A stretch of 64,000 bases of DNA from Cytidiella melzeri. Lineage: Eukaryota > Basidiomycota > Agaricomycetes > Polyporales > Irpicaceae. The stretch is from contig JABYQR010000155.1 of the NCBI GenBank assembly GCA_022592445.1, forward strand, positions 37,431 through 101,430, in the 5' to 3' direction. Position numbers and translations under genes: made by a program. The notes under the pieces were generated by a model. The model was not told the origin of the DNA, made no database searches, and saw only the letters and a program-made list of their open reading frames with translations. Positions 55,070 to 64,000 of this stretch are shown one piece after another; positions within the stretch are counted from its first letter, which is position 1, and the number at the start of each line of letters is the position of its first letter.

Positions 55070-55654
55070 CCTTTTCGACGTGCGATACGTTGAGGTCGAT
55101 GTAGTTGCGGTGAGAGCGTAGTGTTGGTTCAGTTTGATACTGCTGACCAGAGTCGCCTGATCGTATCTGTGACTGACTAAAAGGGCAATTCTGAAAACAA
55201 CCTCGTGAGTCTAAGGTACCTGTATATGAGCGTCAAATGACCACTACTAGTACTCACCGACCGAGTTTCCTAGATCTGGCCTGCATATCAAAAGCTCTGG
55301 CGCACTGGGATGATCCTCAACATTGACTTGATTCTGTTTGTAGCTGTGCCTCTCGAAGATCCTCAAACATCAAGTCAATCTCCTTATAGCAAGCACTACT
55401 CCTCTGGATCGGACGTGCATTCGGTCAAGCAAATACAATTCATTCCATTCTTACGCTACAAAAGCAATACAACAACAAAACAACGTCTATAGCTAATAAA
55501 AATACAATGAGAACATAACAAGGTATCGTGTCCAGACGAAATCATTTGACGACTTCCCGAATCGTGCAGCGCCGCCCGCGGCGTCCCTAACCTGAAGAGC
55601 CCTATGACAAGACAATCCCAAACGTACCAAACGCCAAGTCCTACCCATCCGCAA
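55070..55654. other. Spacer between A' and the 194-aa gene
   Basis: No gene seen. Confidence 0.5.
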
Positions 55655-56298
55655 TCAATTCTTGAACAGTGCGATCTCCTCTAGGAGGCAGCTGTCCTCC
55701 TCCTGGGAATTGTCCTCTGGATAGTCAAGGAATGTGACATTGGAAGCATAGCTTCCAGTCGGACTAGGTACGCTCTCTAACTCGCACAATTCTTCGTCTT
55801 CGCTCGATGCGTTGTCGAAGACGTCGGGGAGAGGAATTGTTCCGAGGAAGGGGGCACCAGGGGGCGGAAGAGGTCTTTTCCCAACGACGTACTGGTCCCC
55901 ACTGCGCCAACCTAGGACGACCGGATCGTCGTCGTTGCGAAAGACGGATCGCTCAGTCGTGCTGGTGATCTCGACGGTCTTCTCGAGACGAAGAAGGTGG
56001 TGCGAGATGGGTCGTACAGGCTTGGGTTGACAAACGTCCAAAAGGCAGATCACATCGAGTTCTGGTCGAGGGAGGGCATGAAATGCGCCTAAGAGCACCA
56101 GTAGCGTCAGCCAACACACTTGGCTGTATCTAATCACGATGACGTACCATCAGAGTGAGCCGCCGGCGAAGACGCACATGGAAGAGATGGTGAGCCCTCG
56201 ACCTGTATATCACTCCTCACCAAATTGCGTTTATCGGCGCTCAAGAGAATCTCCAATGCACGAGCGAAGGGCGACATGGTCTCGCCTTGGGAAGTCAT
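55655..56298 (-). CDS. Hypothetical protein (194 aa, 2 exons)
   Basis: complement(join(55655..56088,56148..56298)), 585 nt. The unspliced frame from 56137 starts at GTG and looks like a secreted protein (a hydrophobic Leu/Val-rich start), but those bases are better read as a 59-nt intron (GTACGT...CTGAC...TTAG). Splicing gives an ATG start MTSQGETMSPFARALEILL and continues in phase. The C-terminal half is acidic with Ser/Glu clusters (DNASSEDEELCELE). No family recognised; probably intracellular. Confidence 0.65.
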
Positions 56299-57632
56299 CG
56301 TTGGCTAGTGAGGTGGAAGAGTATCGTCGACGCGTGTTCCGTGGTAGACTGAAGTGCAAGTGTGTGAAGGGATTCGCTGCTTGAAGTGGGGGTGTTCGAG
56401 CGAGGGGACTGAGGAGCGCAAGAACAGGCATTTTCGCGCGATTTATGTAGCGTTTGGATGGTCTTGAAGACGCAAGTGGCAGGCGTCCAGTGTGATCTTA
56501 GTGCGTAGTAGACCTACATTTGCGATGCAATACAATTGCTACCGCGGCAACGTGTTAGAGCGATGTGAAGAGTGAGAAAAGACGCCCTTTGCCTCGTGTC
56601 CGAGGGATACGCTTCAGCGAAATCTCAATCGGCTGGAGCTCTGGCTGCAAGATGCATGCCTACTGTCAGTGCTAGCATACTCTCGAGAACCCGACGAGTG
56701 AGCCGTGGATACACTGGCAAGAAACCTAGTTGAAAATTGTGAGAGCGGTCACAGTAGCATCGGATACACACCTCAATGTCGCGATCGTCCGTGTTCCCCT
56801 CACCGAGCGAGAGGTCATTGTGTTGCGCAGAGACCAGTGGGAGGGCAAGGCTAAGCGCAGAGGCCAGTGGGGGAGTTTCGATCGCATGATGTCTGATGGG
56901 GTGGGCCAGTTTTTCGCCCACTTGGCCAAATACCGTTTGATTATAAGACACAGTGTGGCGTCCGTCGCGGTCCTTTGGTAAAGGCGGTGTCGACACGAGG
57001 GCGTCGCTTGCTTTGGTCGGCATGCTGATTCAAAAGCGGGTCCTTTGTTGGCGAGAAGGAGGAACAAAGGATACTTTGCAGATATCACATTGTAATCATC
57101 TATTGTCGATGGCGGATGCCGAGTGGCACATATGCCACGAGGCCTGTGTTTCGGATATGCCACTCCACCTTGTACGGATTTCGTACCTGTAGTATGAGTA
57201 TGATATCTGCTCATTACATTCCCGGCTTTACACACGCCACTGGTCCTCGAGCTGACAGCTGACGAGCACTCGAAAGTACGCGACAAGTGCGGCAATAGTT
57301 TGTATGCACAGTGAATCATCTGCACCATGAATAGCCTACGCCCTAAGTTACGCTGTGTCTAAGCAGCTGCCGACGGTCATCAGTATAAACACATAGCAAC
57401 CCAAGCATGGGCACTCACGCTGTTGTGCACACTGTAAAGGCGCTTGGCACGTAGGTCTGAGTAGCTGCTGAGGTTAAGAAATCACCTTACCCAGTTAAAG
57501 GACAGACTTTACTTTGGTATGGCTAGTCAGTACATTCGCGGAGGATTCTGCCAAGCGAAGGCTAACGCTCAGGTAGGGCACGGACTATCAGAGAAGGAAG
57601 ATAACATTGATTATCCAATTAGGCCGCCACAT
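56299..57632. other. 1.3 kb spacer, no supported gene
   Basis: A 200-codon minus-strand open frame (56726-57328) has no recognised motif. A palindromic stretch GTGGCACATATGCCAC lies near 57123-57138. Confidence 0.45.
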
Positions 57633-59677
57633 TTACACTGCTGCGAGGCTAGCCTGCGCTGCTTTGCTCTCATCCTCAAACGTCTTCTTCACCTGCTCAA
57701 GCTCCATCAAAACTTGTATCACCTCTAACCCAAACATGCAGCTCACCTTCGCAAAAAACTCATCGTCAGTCAAGACCCGGACACCGACAGCAGCGAGGGC
57801 CTTGGATATGTTCAGACACGCCTTGTGAGCTTCAGGTGTCGCTGCAGATTTTGCGAACGCCCGCGTGTGGTTCGTGCCACCTTCTTCGGTTGGGATAGCT
57901 GCGGTACATTCAGACCAGTCAATTCAGGTCAATGCAGTCGCGATAGGACCTACCAAAGCTTGGGTGGATGGACGGCAAGGCTGCACGTTTTGTGTTTGAG
58001 CACAAGCACCTTTACACATAACTGAAAGCTTACCATAAGTGATATTTCCCTGTGTAAACCATCAGGCTCACGACTACTTTGGGAAATAACTGGCGGAGAG
58101 AACGTACGAAATCAGTGGACGCGTTTGCGATTCCGTACACATAATCGACTGCTCCATACTTGCTTGCAAATACACTAGCAAATTCATCACCTGCAACCTA
58201 TTGAGTTCTGAGGAATTCCAGACATTGGCTGAGTTGGCTTACCAAGAGCTTTGTTCTGCCGAACTTCGTTAAGCGGAACACCCGAGTAGTCGTACTCCGC
58301 TTTGCATGCGGTGGCTAAAGCAGCCGCACTATTCACAGTCATTGAGTTGCCACTAACTTGACAAATGATAGGGACCACTCACTCGAGGCAGGCTTTTACA
58401 CGTGGTACGGTTTCCAACACTTCCGCAGTAGTTGGTGCTCGCACCAAGTACCTGAACACGGCTCACCAGTGAGGTTGTTGATCATGAATGATGAGACTTT
58501 GTGCTTACTGCATCTTCGAATAGTCAGGAATAACTTGAAGCGTGCTCATTCGTAGGTGATACGGTCAAGAAAAATCGCACGCACTATTAGCTGCCCAGTC
58601 TCTTCCACTGATGGCAGCATGCACGCGGTATGTCGGCTTCAGCTGCTGGCGAAGTAGGGAAATGTTCGTATACGCAGAAACCACTGCGTCAAGCGCGTTT
58701 TGGCCTTCCCATGGCGCTAACGCTGCGTGCGCGCTGGTTGGACGAGACATACATGAGGCACTACACACTAAAGATTTCATGCCTGGCTACTCACGTATGA
58801 CCATGATACTCCACTGTGAGCTGGTTGATAGCCAAGGTACTCGATAAGCTGGCAGACAGTGCGGGACCAGGAGAGGGATGACACCTAGTCAACGGCATTG
58901 GTCAGCTACTGCAATTGCAATACTGGATGCTGCAAGGTACGTACATCAGGCAAGCATCCATCCCTTCATAACCACCTTTCTCAAGAAGCCTCACTTTGCC
59001 ATACCCACCTTCCTCAGCTTCGTGACACGTCAGTTGCGCGGGGCTACTACATCGAACACAAATACATACCAGGAGTCCCTAGTAACACTACCGTACCAGG
59101 GATGTCCAGTTCTTCGAGAACAGAGCGGACGGCGCATGCGACAGCTACCCCTGAGATGGCAATGAGGTTATGACCACATGCATGGCCAATCCCTGGAAGC
59201 GCATCCATTTCGCTGTTAATTCCAAGGGTGCGCCCGCCCTTTCCGCGAGTGAACTTTGCAAACCAGGCGGTTTCAAGTAGATAGTGAGGTGTAACGTCCC
59301 ACCCGTGTTTCGTCAAGAACTTGGTCAAGACGTCGTGAGTACGACTGTAGCTCAATCGAACATCAATGTTCTGAACGGATAGGATGTTTGGTGAGGTCGA
59401 TCACGCACTGTTCCTCGAACTTCAACTCTGGATGGTCTATTCATGCGTGATAAGCACTGGTAGAACCAAGGTCACAACATCCTGTCGATCAGAACGTACC
59501 ATGGATGTCCAAACTGAGTGCTCTCAACTCTTCGTCAAGCTCTGAGATCCTCCTTTCGATCATCCCGTATACATCTGGCCTATGAATAGGTGCGCCTGTC
59601 CCCTGAACATCGTCGGTGTCGTCGTCGGGTCGCCAGAACTTGGCATCGCCTTGAGGAAGAGCGGTTGGTTGGCACAT
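57633..59677 (-). CDS. M20 peptidase / amidohydrolase, ACY1L2-like (454 aa, 13 exons)
   Basis: complement(join(57633..57898,57954..57980,58034..58049,58108..58190,58243..58328,58383..58451,58509..58533,58585..58733,58795..58884,58945..59017,59070..59344,59409..59436,59500..59677)), 1365 nt, no stop. Metallo-amidohydrolase releasing an acyl or amino-acid group; substrate unknown. Landmarks: [35 protein letters not shown] (metal His/Asp), [16 protein letters not shown] (catalytic Glu pair), [58 protein letters not shown] and [13 protein letters not shown]. The order matches peptidase M20 domain-containing protein 2. Exon 11 is only 16 nt, yet restores GNITYALP. Start is the first ATG ([10 protein letters not shown]). 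Confidence 0.93.
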
Positions 59678-60409
59678 GATGGGAGAAGATACAAAACCAC
59701 TTTGTTTGCTCACTCGGCAATGTAAAGTTGCTCAGCGTCACCAAGTGTTAGGCCCGAGGTAACTGGAGTATCCGCGTACAGAGACGACATTGGCGTGTGA
59801 CTGTCCTAGTCTCACGTTGCTAGTCTCGAACCAGACGATTCGGAAGTCGCCGCGCTCCTTCCTTTTCCAGGCTTGCGGAGTTCCAAAAAGACAAAGAGAC
59901 CGCACGCCTGGACGTCTGGTGTAATTGGGGGTGCGTACCGATCAATCGCACGTGACAAAATCAGGTCGCACATCGAGTCCAATGTCACGACCAGCGACAC
60001 AGCGTAGCCCGCAAGGAAACTTGATGTAGCTTACCATTCGTTCATGAATGTCTCTGTTCAGCATTTCCGTAGGTAGCTGCAGTACATAGCTTTTCTTTAT
60101 TGCATGTTTCGAGTGAGTAGCATGAGAACTGAGCAAAACAATATTCATTTACACTTCGTACCCACCGCGCCTGAGCTAATGGACGCGCGATGCCACCAGG
60201 TCGCGTCCACAACGCGTCCATACTCGAGCGCCTAGGCTGACCGCTTCCACTCTTGTGCCAGGTCTTGCAACCTCTCTGTCTTCTCTCCTCCTCTCCTCCT
60301 CTCGTTATTGTCAAGGATGTGACCCGGTCGGGGTACCGGATTGGGACAGGAGATAGAGAGGGGCACTCAACGATTGAGTCACTTAGTACTTATTGCAAGT
60401 GCAACATTT
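59678..60409. other. Spacer between M20 gene and element C
   Basis: Includes the M20 promoter and a CTCCT-repeat (about 60282-60301). No gene. Confidence 0.5.
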
Positions 60410-61134
60410 TGTAACAGTTAAGGTTACACTCACCAGATAAGTGGTTAACTTGAGGGGGAGATAGAGATATAGAGAGTAAGAGGTGTGGTGAGCGAAGTAC
60501 TGGAGAGTACAAGGTAGTCCTTTATCAACAGAGTGGATAAGACTGAGGGGATATGCCCTCAGAAGTGCCTCTATATATACATGAAGGGGAGGACCCCAGG
60601 TACTACCCTAAGACCCCTAATACCTACATGAGTAAGCGAAGTAATCTACCTTACTAAGCATGCCCTATGCCCTAGTGGTGCCACTTCAATAATCAACCAA
60701 TAGCAATTGTCCCCATGACCTGACCCCATGACCCAGCTCCAAGGCTAGACTTGTTCTAGCTTGTTCTAAGACAAGGCTAGACTTTTCCAGAAGGTTCTAA
60801 GAACTATGACATCATCTAATGGAATGTTCTATACTATGACATCATAGTTCCAGCAAGTTCCACAAGGTTCCAGAGAGTTCTATCATGTGATACACAGATA
60901 AGGAAAGGAGCACATCAGCACATCAGAGACAGGAGGCGCATCAGCGCATCAATTGATAGGCACTGAGAATAAGCGCTGGAATAGGCGCCTGATAAGCACC
61001 AGAAAAGCGCTGGATAAGCGCCTAAATAGACGCCAGATAAGCGCTGGATAAGCGCTTGACAAGCGCTTAAATATTCCCAATAATACCGTTGCCTGGTAAG
61101 GCAAGTCTTGTAGAAACATTGAAAATCTGTGACA
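60410..61134 (-). repeat. 3' LTR of element C (725 bp)
   Basis: On the minus strand a polypurine tract (61154-61135, CAAAGCAAAAAGGGGGGTAA) is followed by TGTCACAG..., ending ...CTTAACTGTTACA. Same family as LTR D, including the AAGCGC repeat array (about 60960-61080), TATA box and the transcript-start sequence complementary to the D primer site. Confidence 0.92.
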
Positions 61135-61370
61135 TTACCCCCCTTTTTGCTTTGAACTCCGTGCAAAGAGTTTTGAACGAACACCAGGGTCATTGAGTCC
61201 ACTTTTTCACCATTGTCAAGAGGGTGCCTAAGCAATTCCGAGTGACTCTAGCGGCTTCTACCGACGCCCCTGACGGGGTTCACACCTCATTGGCTGATGG
61301 TAGTCTAGTCCGTACCCTCCTCGGTTGCGTCATTGGATTGTGGATGATCCTTGGTGTGTTGTTTGTAACT

Positions 61371-62219
61371 TTATACACAGTAAATCGTAGCTGAGCGTAT
61401 AGCTCGGGGATGATCGTTGTAGAATTTCTTGATCGCTTCTTGAGCGTGCGTAATGTTTTCTACAGGTTCCCATGTGTCGTCGTTCGGTCCGTAGCCTTTC
61501 CAGCGTATGTAATACTGAAGCTTTTTGGCACGACCTGTACGTCTTGATTTGAGAATCTTCTCAACTTCGTATTCTTCTTCTCCGTCAATGATATCTGGCG
61601 GAGGCATCTCCAGCTTTTGGCCTTCGAATTCAGGTTCGTTGTACGGTACCAACTTGCTTGCATGGAATACAGGATGTATCCTTGGTGAACGTTCAGGCCA
61701 TTCTAGTCTGAATGTGACCGGCGAGAGCTTTTCAGCAATCTTGAATGGGCCATAGTACTTGGCTAACAGCTTATGTCCAGATTTTTGGTAGTCTCTCAGA
61801 TCTAGCATGACCTGATCGCCTTCGTTGAAGGGGACCTTTTGGACGTGCTTGTCATAGTACCACTTCATGCGTTCAGCCGCAAGTTGTAACACCGCCTTAG
61901 CATGCTCTTGAGCTTGCAAGCGGTTCCACATGATGTCATTCATGTCAGACCTTTTCAGGTCCTTAGTGAGCGTTGGACCAGCTCTAGGGTGTCTGCCGTA
62001 TTTGAGGTAGAAAGGCGAGTGCTTAGTTCCCTCGTGCGCTGCATTGTTGTATGCGAACTCAGCCGAGCTGAGCAGTCTAGCCCAGTCGTCATGTAGTTGA
62101 TCAACGTAACAACGTAGATACTGTTTGAGCGTTTGATTAACTTGTTCAGTTTGACCATCAGTTTGTGGATGATATGCGGTAGTCATTGTAGATTCTATCC
62201 CTAGCATTTTACACCATTC
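61371..62219 (-). CDS. Pol of element C: integrase C-terminal part and chromodomain (partial)
   Basis: Open from the B junction (SEWCKMLGIES, TAYHPQTDGQTEQVNQ with the catalytic Glu of the DDE triad) through LKYGRHPR, the GPF/Y-like segment YYGPFKIAEKL...RIHPVFHASKL, to a chromodomain YYIRWKGYGPNDDTWEPVEN. The frame upstream to 62354 belongs to LTR B and is not part of the gene. Intact where visible. Confidence 0.92.
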   Translation of the reverse strand, partial: EWCKMLGIESTMTTAYHPQTDGQTEQVNQTLKQYLRCYVDQLHDDWARLLSSAEFAYNNAAHEGTKHSPFYLKYGRHPRAGPTLTKDLKRSDMNDIMWNRLQAQEHAKAVLQLAAERMKWYYDKHVQKVPFNEGDQVMLDLRDYQKSGHKLLAKYYGPFKIAEKLSPVTFRLEWPERSPRIHPVFHASKLVPYNEPEFEGQKLEMPPPDIIDGEEEYEVEKILKSRRTGRAKKLQYYIRWKGYGPNDDTWEPVENITHAQEAIKKFYNDHPRAIRSATIYCV

Positions 62220-62905
62220 TGACACGGAGACAAGGCTCGACGTGACAAACAGGGACACGAAGTGGATGACGACGAAGTGGTGGTAGTAGGCGTGAAGCTC
62301 AATACTCTCACCAGCTATAAACCTTATGCAGATGTCTAGCCCAGTAAAGACCAAGAGGTCGAGATGGGGGGCTAGGAGCGTACATGCAGCATCTTATATA
62401 GACTTCAGGGACCTGCGCACAGACCATGTTGAGGGCAGGCTTTGCAAGAAGCCATGGAACGAAGAACAAAAGAACTACCTAAAGGAGAACAATAGCTATT
62501 GTCTAGACCTTGCCAAGAACTCTACCGTGAGAGAATCTATCTAAAAGGAGACCAACTATTGTATTCCATTCCCACACCTGTGAGAACATCCTTCCATAAA
62601 GAGAACAATAAGGAAAGAACAATAAGGAGCCCATGTGGACAGTATCTATGACGTCAAACCCTAGCTATGGGCTGAGCCATGTGCTTGTAGCCATGTGGTC
62701 TTACTTAAGCTAAGTCACATGCCAGTGTGACGTAGTAGCAAGTAATGTGACCGTGTGGAGCGTCTAAGCCACGTGATATGGGCGCTTGATAGACGTGCAA
62801 AGGAGTTTATGCAAGAGAATTGAAACTAGGTTGTAGCCCAAGTTTTACAGATAAAAACAAGAGGTAAATTGCGAAAATTAAGGGCTAGTCAGGCCATCCA
62901 TGACA
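62220..62905 (-). repeat. 3' LTR of element B (686 bp)
   Basis: Same family as LTR A; begins TGTCATGG after GGAGGGGGGTAA, ends CCGTGTCA. Lacks the 68-bp intron-like duplication of LTR A. Flanking 5 bases in element C are 62215-62219. Confidence 0.92.
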
Positions 62906-63069
62906 TTACCCCCCTCCTAAAATCGAGCGTCCTCGCGAAGCATCACTGTGCTGTGGTGATAGAGGTCTTCTACCCGTCTACAGGGATTCAGCAGAATTGC
63001 CCCGATTGTCTAGTCAGAAGGATGCTAGGAAGTTTCTCCCTTCTGGTGTCGTTGACTCGACGTTACCCG

Positions 63070-63999
63070 TCAGTGTGATGTTCTTGAGATATCCAGACCG
63101 ATGTGTTTGCCTTCATCCCAGCTAAGATCGTATGTAGATGGATAGATCGTGCGAAGGAAAGCGGGGTCGGTCTGGGTATTGAATTCCCGAAAGTGCGAGC
63201 GGAGATCCGCGAAGAGTGAAGCTTTGATGACCCGGGGCGCTCCGGGGTTTGCTTTGTAGAAGTCGTCAATCGCTTCTTGACTATTCTCGAGGTTTTCTAC
63301 TGGTTCCCAGCTATTGTGTCCGTCTGAATACCCTTCCCATTTGACAAGGAATTGCAATTTCTTCCAACGTCCATGTAGCCTGCTGTCTAGCACCTTTTCG
63401 ACAACGTACTGTTCTTCTCCTTCTATGACGATAGGATCAGGAGGTGGAGGTACGTCTTTGCCGTTGTCGTGCCAGGGACTTAGACGGTTGATATGGAAGA
63501 CGGGGTGGATTCGGAGATAGCTGGGTAGATCGAGTTTGTAATCGAGATCGCCAATGCGTTCGATGACCTTGTACGGGCCGAGCTGTCGAGGACCGAGTCT
63601 AGGGGTAGCCTGATGAATCTGGACGTTCTTAGCGTTTAACCAGACCATGTCTCCTACTTGGAAGACGCGTGGAGAACGCTTCTCAGACTCGTAAAGTTGC
63701 TTCATCTTTTCTTTGCTTAGACGAAGAGCTGCTTCGGTCTCCTTTCGTACTCGAGCCATATTATCAAGGCGCTCATCGAGTGAAGGGATATTGCTTCGCT
63801 TGCCAACTGGTATAGTGAAGTCGGGGCGATATCCGTAGATGACTTCAAACGGTGTTTGTGAGTTACCCGCATGTACTCGCGAGTTGAGTGCAAACTCAGC
63901 CGCCGGCAGATGATCGACCCAGTCGTCTTGTCGTTGCTGACAGAATAGACGCAGATACTGTTCGATATCCTGGTTTTTGCATTCGACTTTGCCATTTCC
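63070..63999 (-). CDS. Pol of element B: integrase end and chromodomain (partial, open)
   Basis: Continuous frame from the window edge (GNGKVECKNQDIEQYL) through EVIYGYRPDF, FQVGDMVWLNAKNVQ, LGPYKVIERIG, RIHPVFHINRLSPW to the chromodomain LQFLVKWEGYSDGHNSWEPV and a C-terminal extension. Element A carries several frameshifts in this stretch; B has none, so B is the younger or better-kept copy. Confidence 0.92.
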   Translation of the reverse strand, partial: GNGKVECKNQDIEQYLRLFCQQRQDDWVDHLPAAEFALNSRVHAGNSQTPFEVIYGYRPDFTIPVGKRSNIPSLDERLDNMARVRKETEAALRLSKEKMKQLYESEKRSPRVFQVGDMVWLNAKNVQIHQATPRLGPRQLGPYKVIERIGDLDYKLDLPSYLRIHPVFHINRLSPWHDNGKDVPPPPDPIVIEGEEQYVVEKVLDSRLHGRWKKLQFLVKWEGYSDGHNSWEPVENLENSQEAIDDFYKANPGAPRVIKASLFADLRSHFREFNTQTDPAFLRTIYPSTYDLSWDEGKHIGLDISRTSH

Positions 64000-64000
64000 T

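Larger units (their letters stand above)
60410..62219 (-). mobile_element. Ty3/gypsy chromodomain retrotransposon, element C (3' part), interrupted by element B
   Basis: 3' LTR, polypurine tract, and pol C-terminal part with integrase and chromodomain. At 62219/62220 the integrase frame runs into the LTR of element B, so B entered C. The 5' part of C lies beyond the window. Confidence 0.9.
62220..64000 (-). mobile_element. Ty3/gypsy chromodomain retrotransposon, element B (3' part), inserted in element C
   Basis: Same family as element A in opposite orientation. The window holds its 3' LTR and the last 0.93 kb of pol. The rest continues past base 64000. Confidence 0.92.

Noticed and set aside
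55655..56137. A 160-aa ORF with an apparent signal peptide
   Set aside because: It starts with GTG, and the hydrophobic start is better explained as a 59-nt intron. Splicing gives an ATG-started 194-aa protein in phase.
56726..57328. 200-codon minus-strand ORF
   Set aside because: No recognised motif, and its composition is unlike the neighbouring genes.
61371..62354. A single 327-aa pol ORF
   Set aside because: Its first part (62220-62354) is translated LTR of element B. Only 61371-62219 belongs to element C.
1..64000. CRISPR array or bacterial operon features
   Set aside because: Introns, tRNA introns and LTR retrotransposons show a eukaryotic genome; no regularly spaced repeat array is present.

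Overview
The window looks like nuclear DNA of a filamentous basidiomycete, probably an Agaricomycete. Genes are packed with 50-60 nt GT-AG introns. Two sesquiterpene synthases resemble the basidiomycete TRI5-like type, a Plavaka-type transposase remnant is present, and the retrotransposons are chromodomain Ty3/gypsy and Ty1/copia elements. I cannot name the species.

Layout. 1-7857: a plus-strand gypsy element (A) inserted in a minus-strand gypsy element of another family (D). 7858-9420: unexplained, with one Cys-rich ORF. 9421-13265: a decayed minus-strand copia element. Its reverse transcriptase is split by a solo gypsy LTR (11062-12672), which itself carries an 878-bp A-tailed retroposon. 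14278-17437: a GH5 exo-beta-1,3-glucanase. 17438-31982: mostly decayed, with a tRNA-Thr, scattered ABCC-transporter pieces, a segmental duplication carrying one intact and one broken zinc-finger gene, a Plavaka remnant, a BRE4-like relic and a tandem repeat. 31983-35038: a 17-exon mitochondrial ABC half-transporter. 35178-35256: a second tRNA-Thr. 36939-40823: two tandem TRI5-like sesquiterpene synthases. 41264-43640 and 52619-55069: two inverted copies of a pair of unfamiliar genes (here called A and B). Between them lies a compact core: two small new genes, panB, an NFKBIL1-like gene, TSC10 and a pyroglutamyl-peptidase-like gene. 55655-56298: an unfamiliar 194-aa gene. 57633-59677: a 13-exon M20 amidohydrolase. 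60410-64000: a second nested gypsy pair, B inside C.

A and B belong to one family, as do C and D, so the 52-kb gene region is bracketed by related nested insertions. Most host genes are unrelated housekeeping functions (pantothenate, sphingolipid and glucan metabolism). The terpene synthase pair is the only metabolic grouping seen. The points most worth following are the unfamiliar A/B gene family in inverted pairs, the intron-like tandem duplications in two LTR families, and the Tf1-like self-priming site in element D. Exon models were built by hand from splice signals and reading phase. Every spliced model listed as a gene closes in frame.
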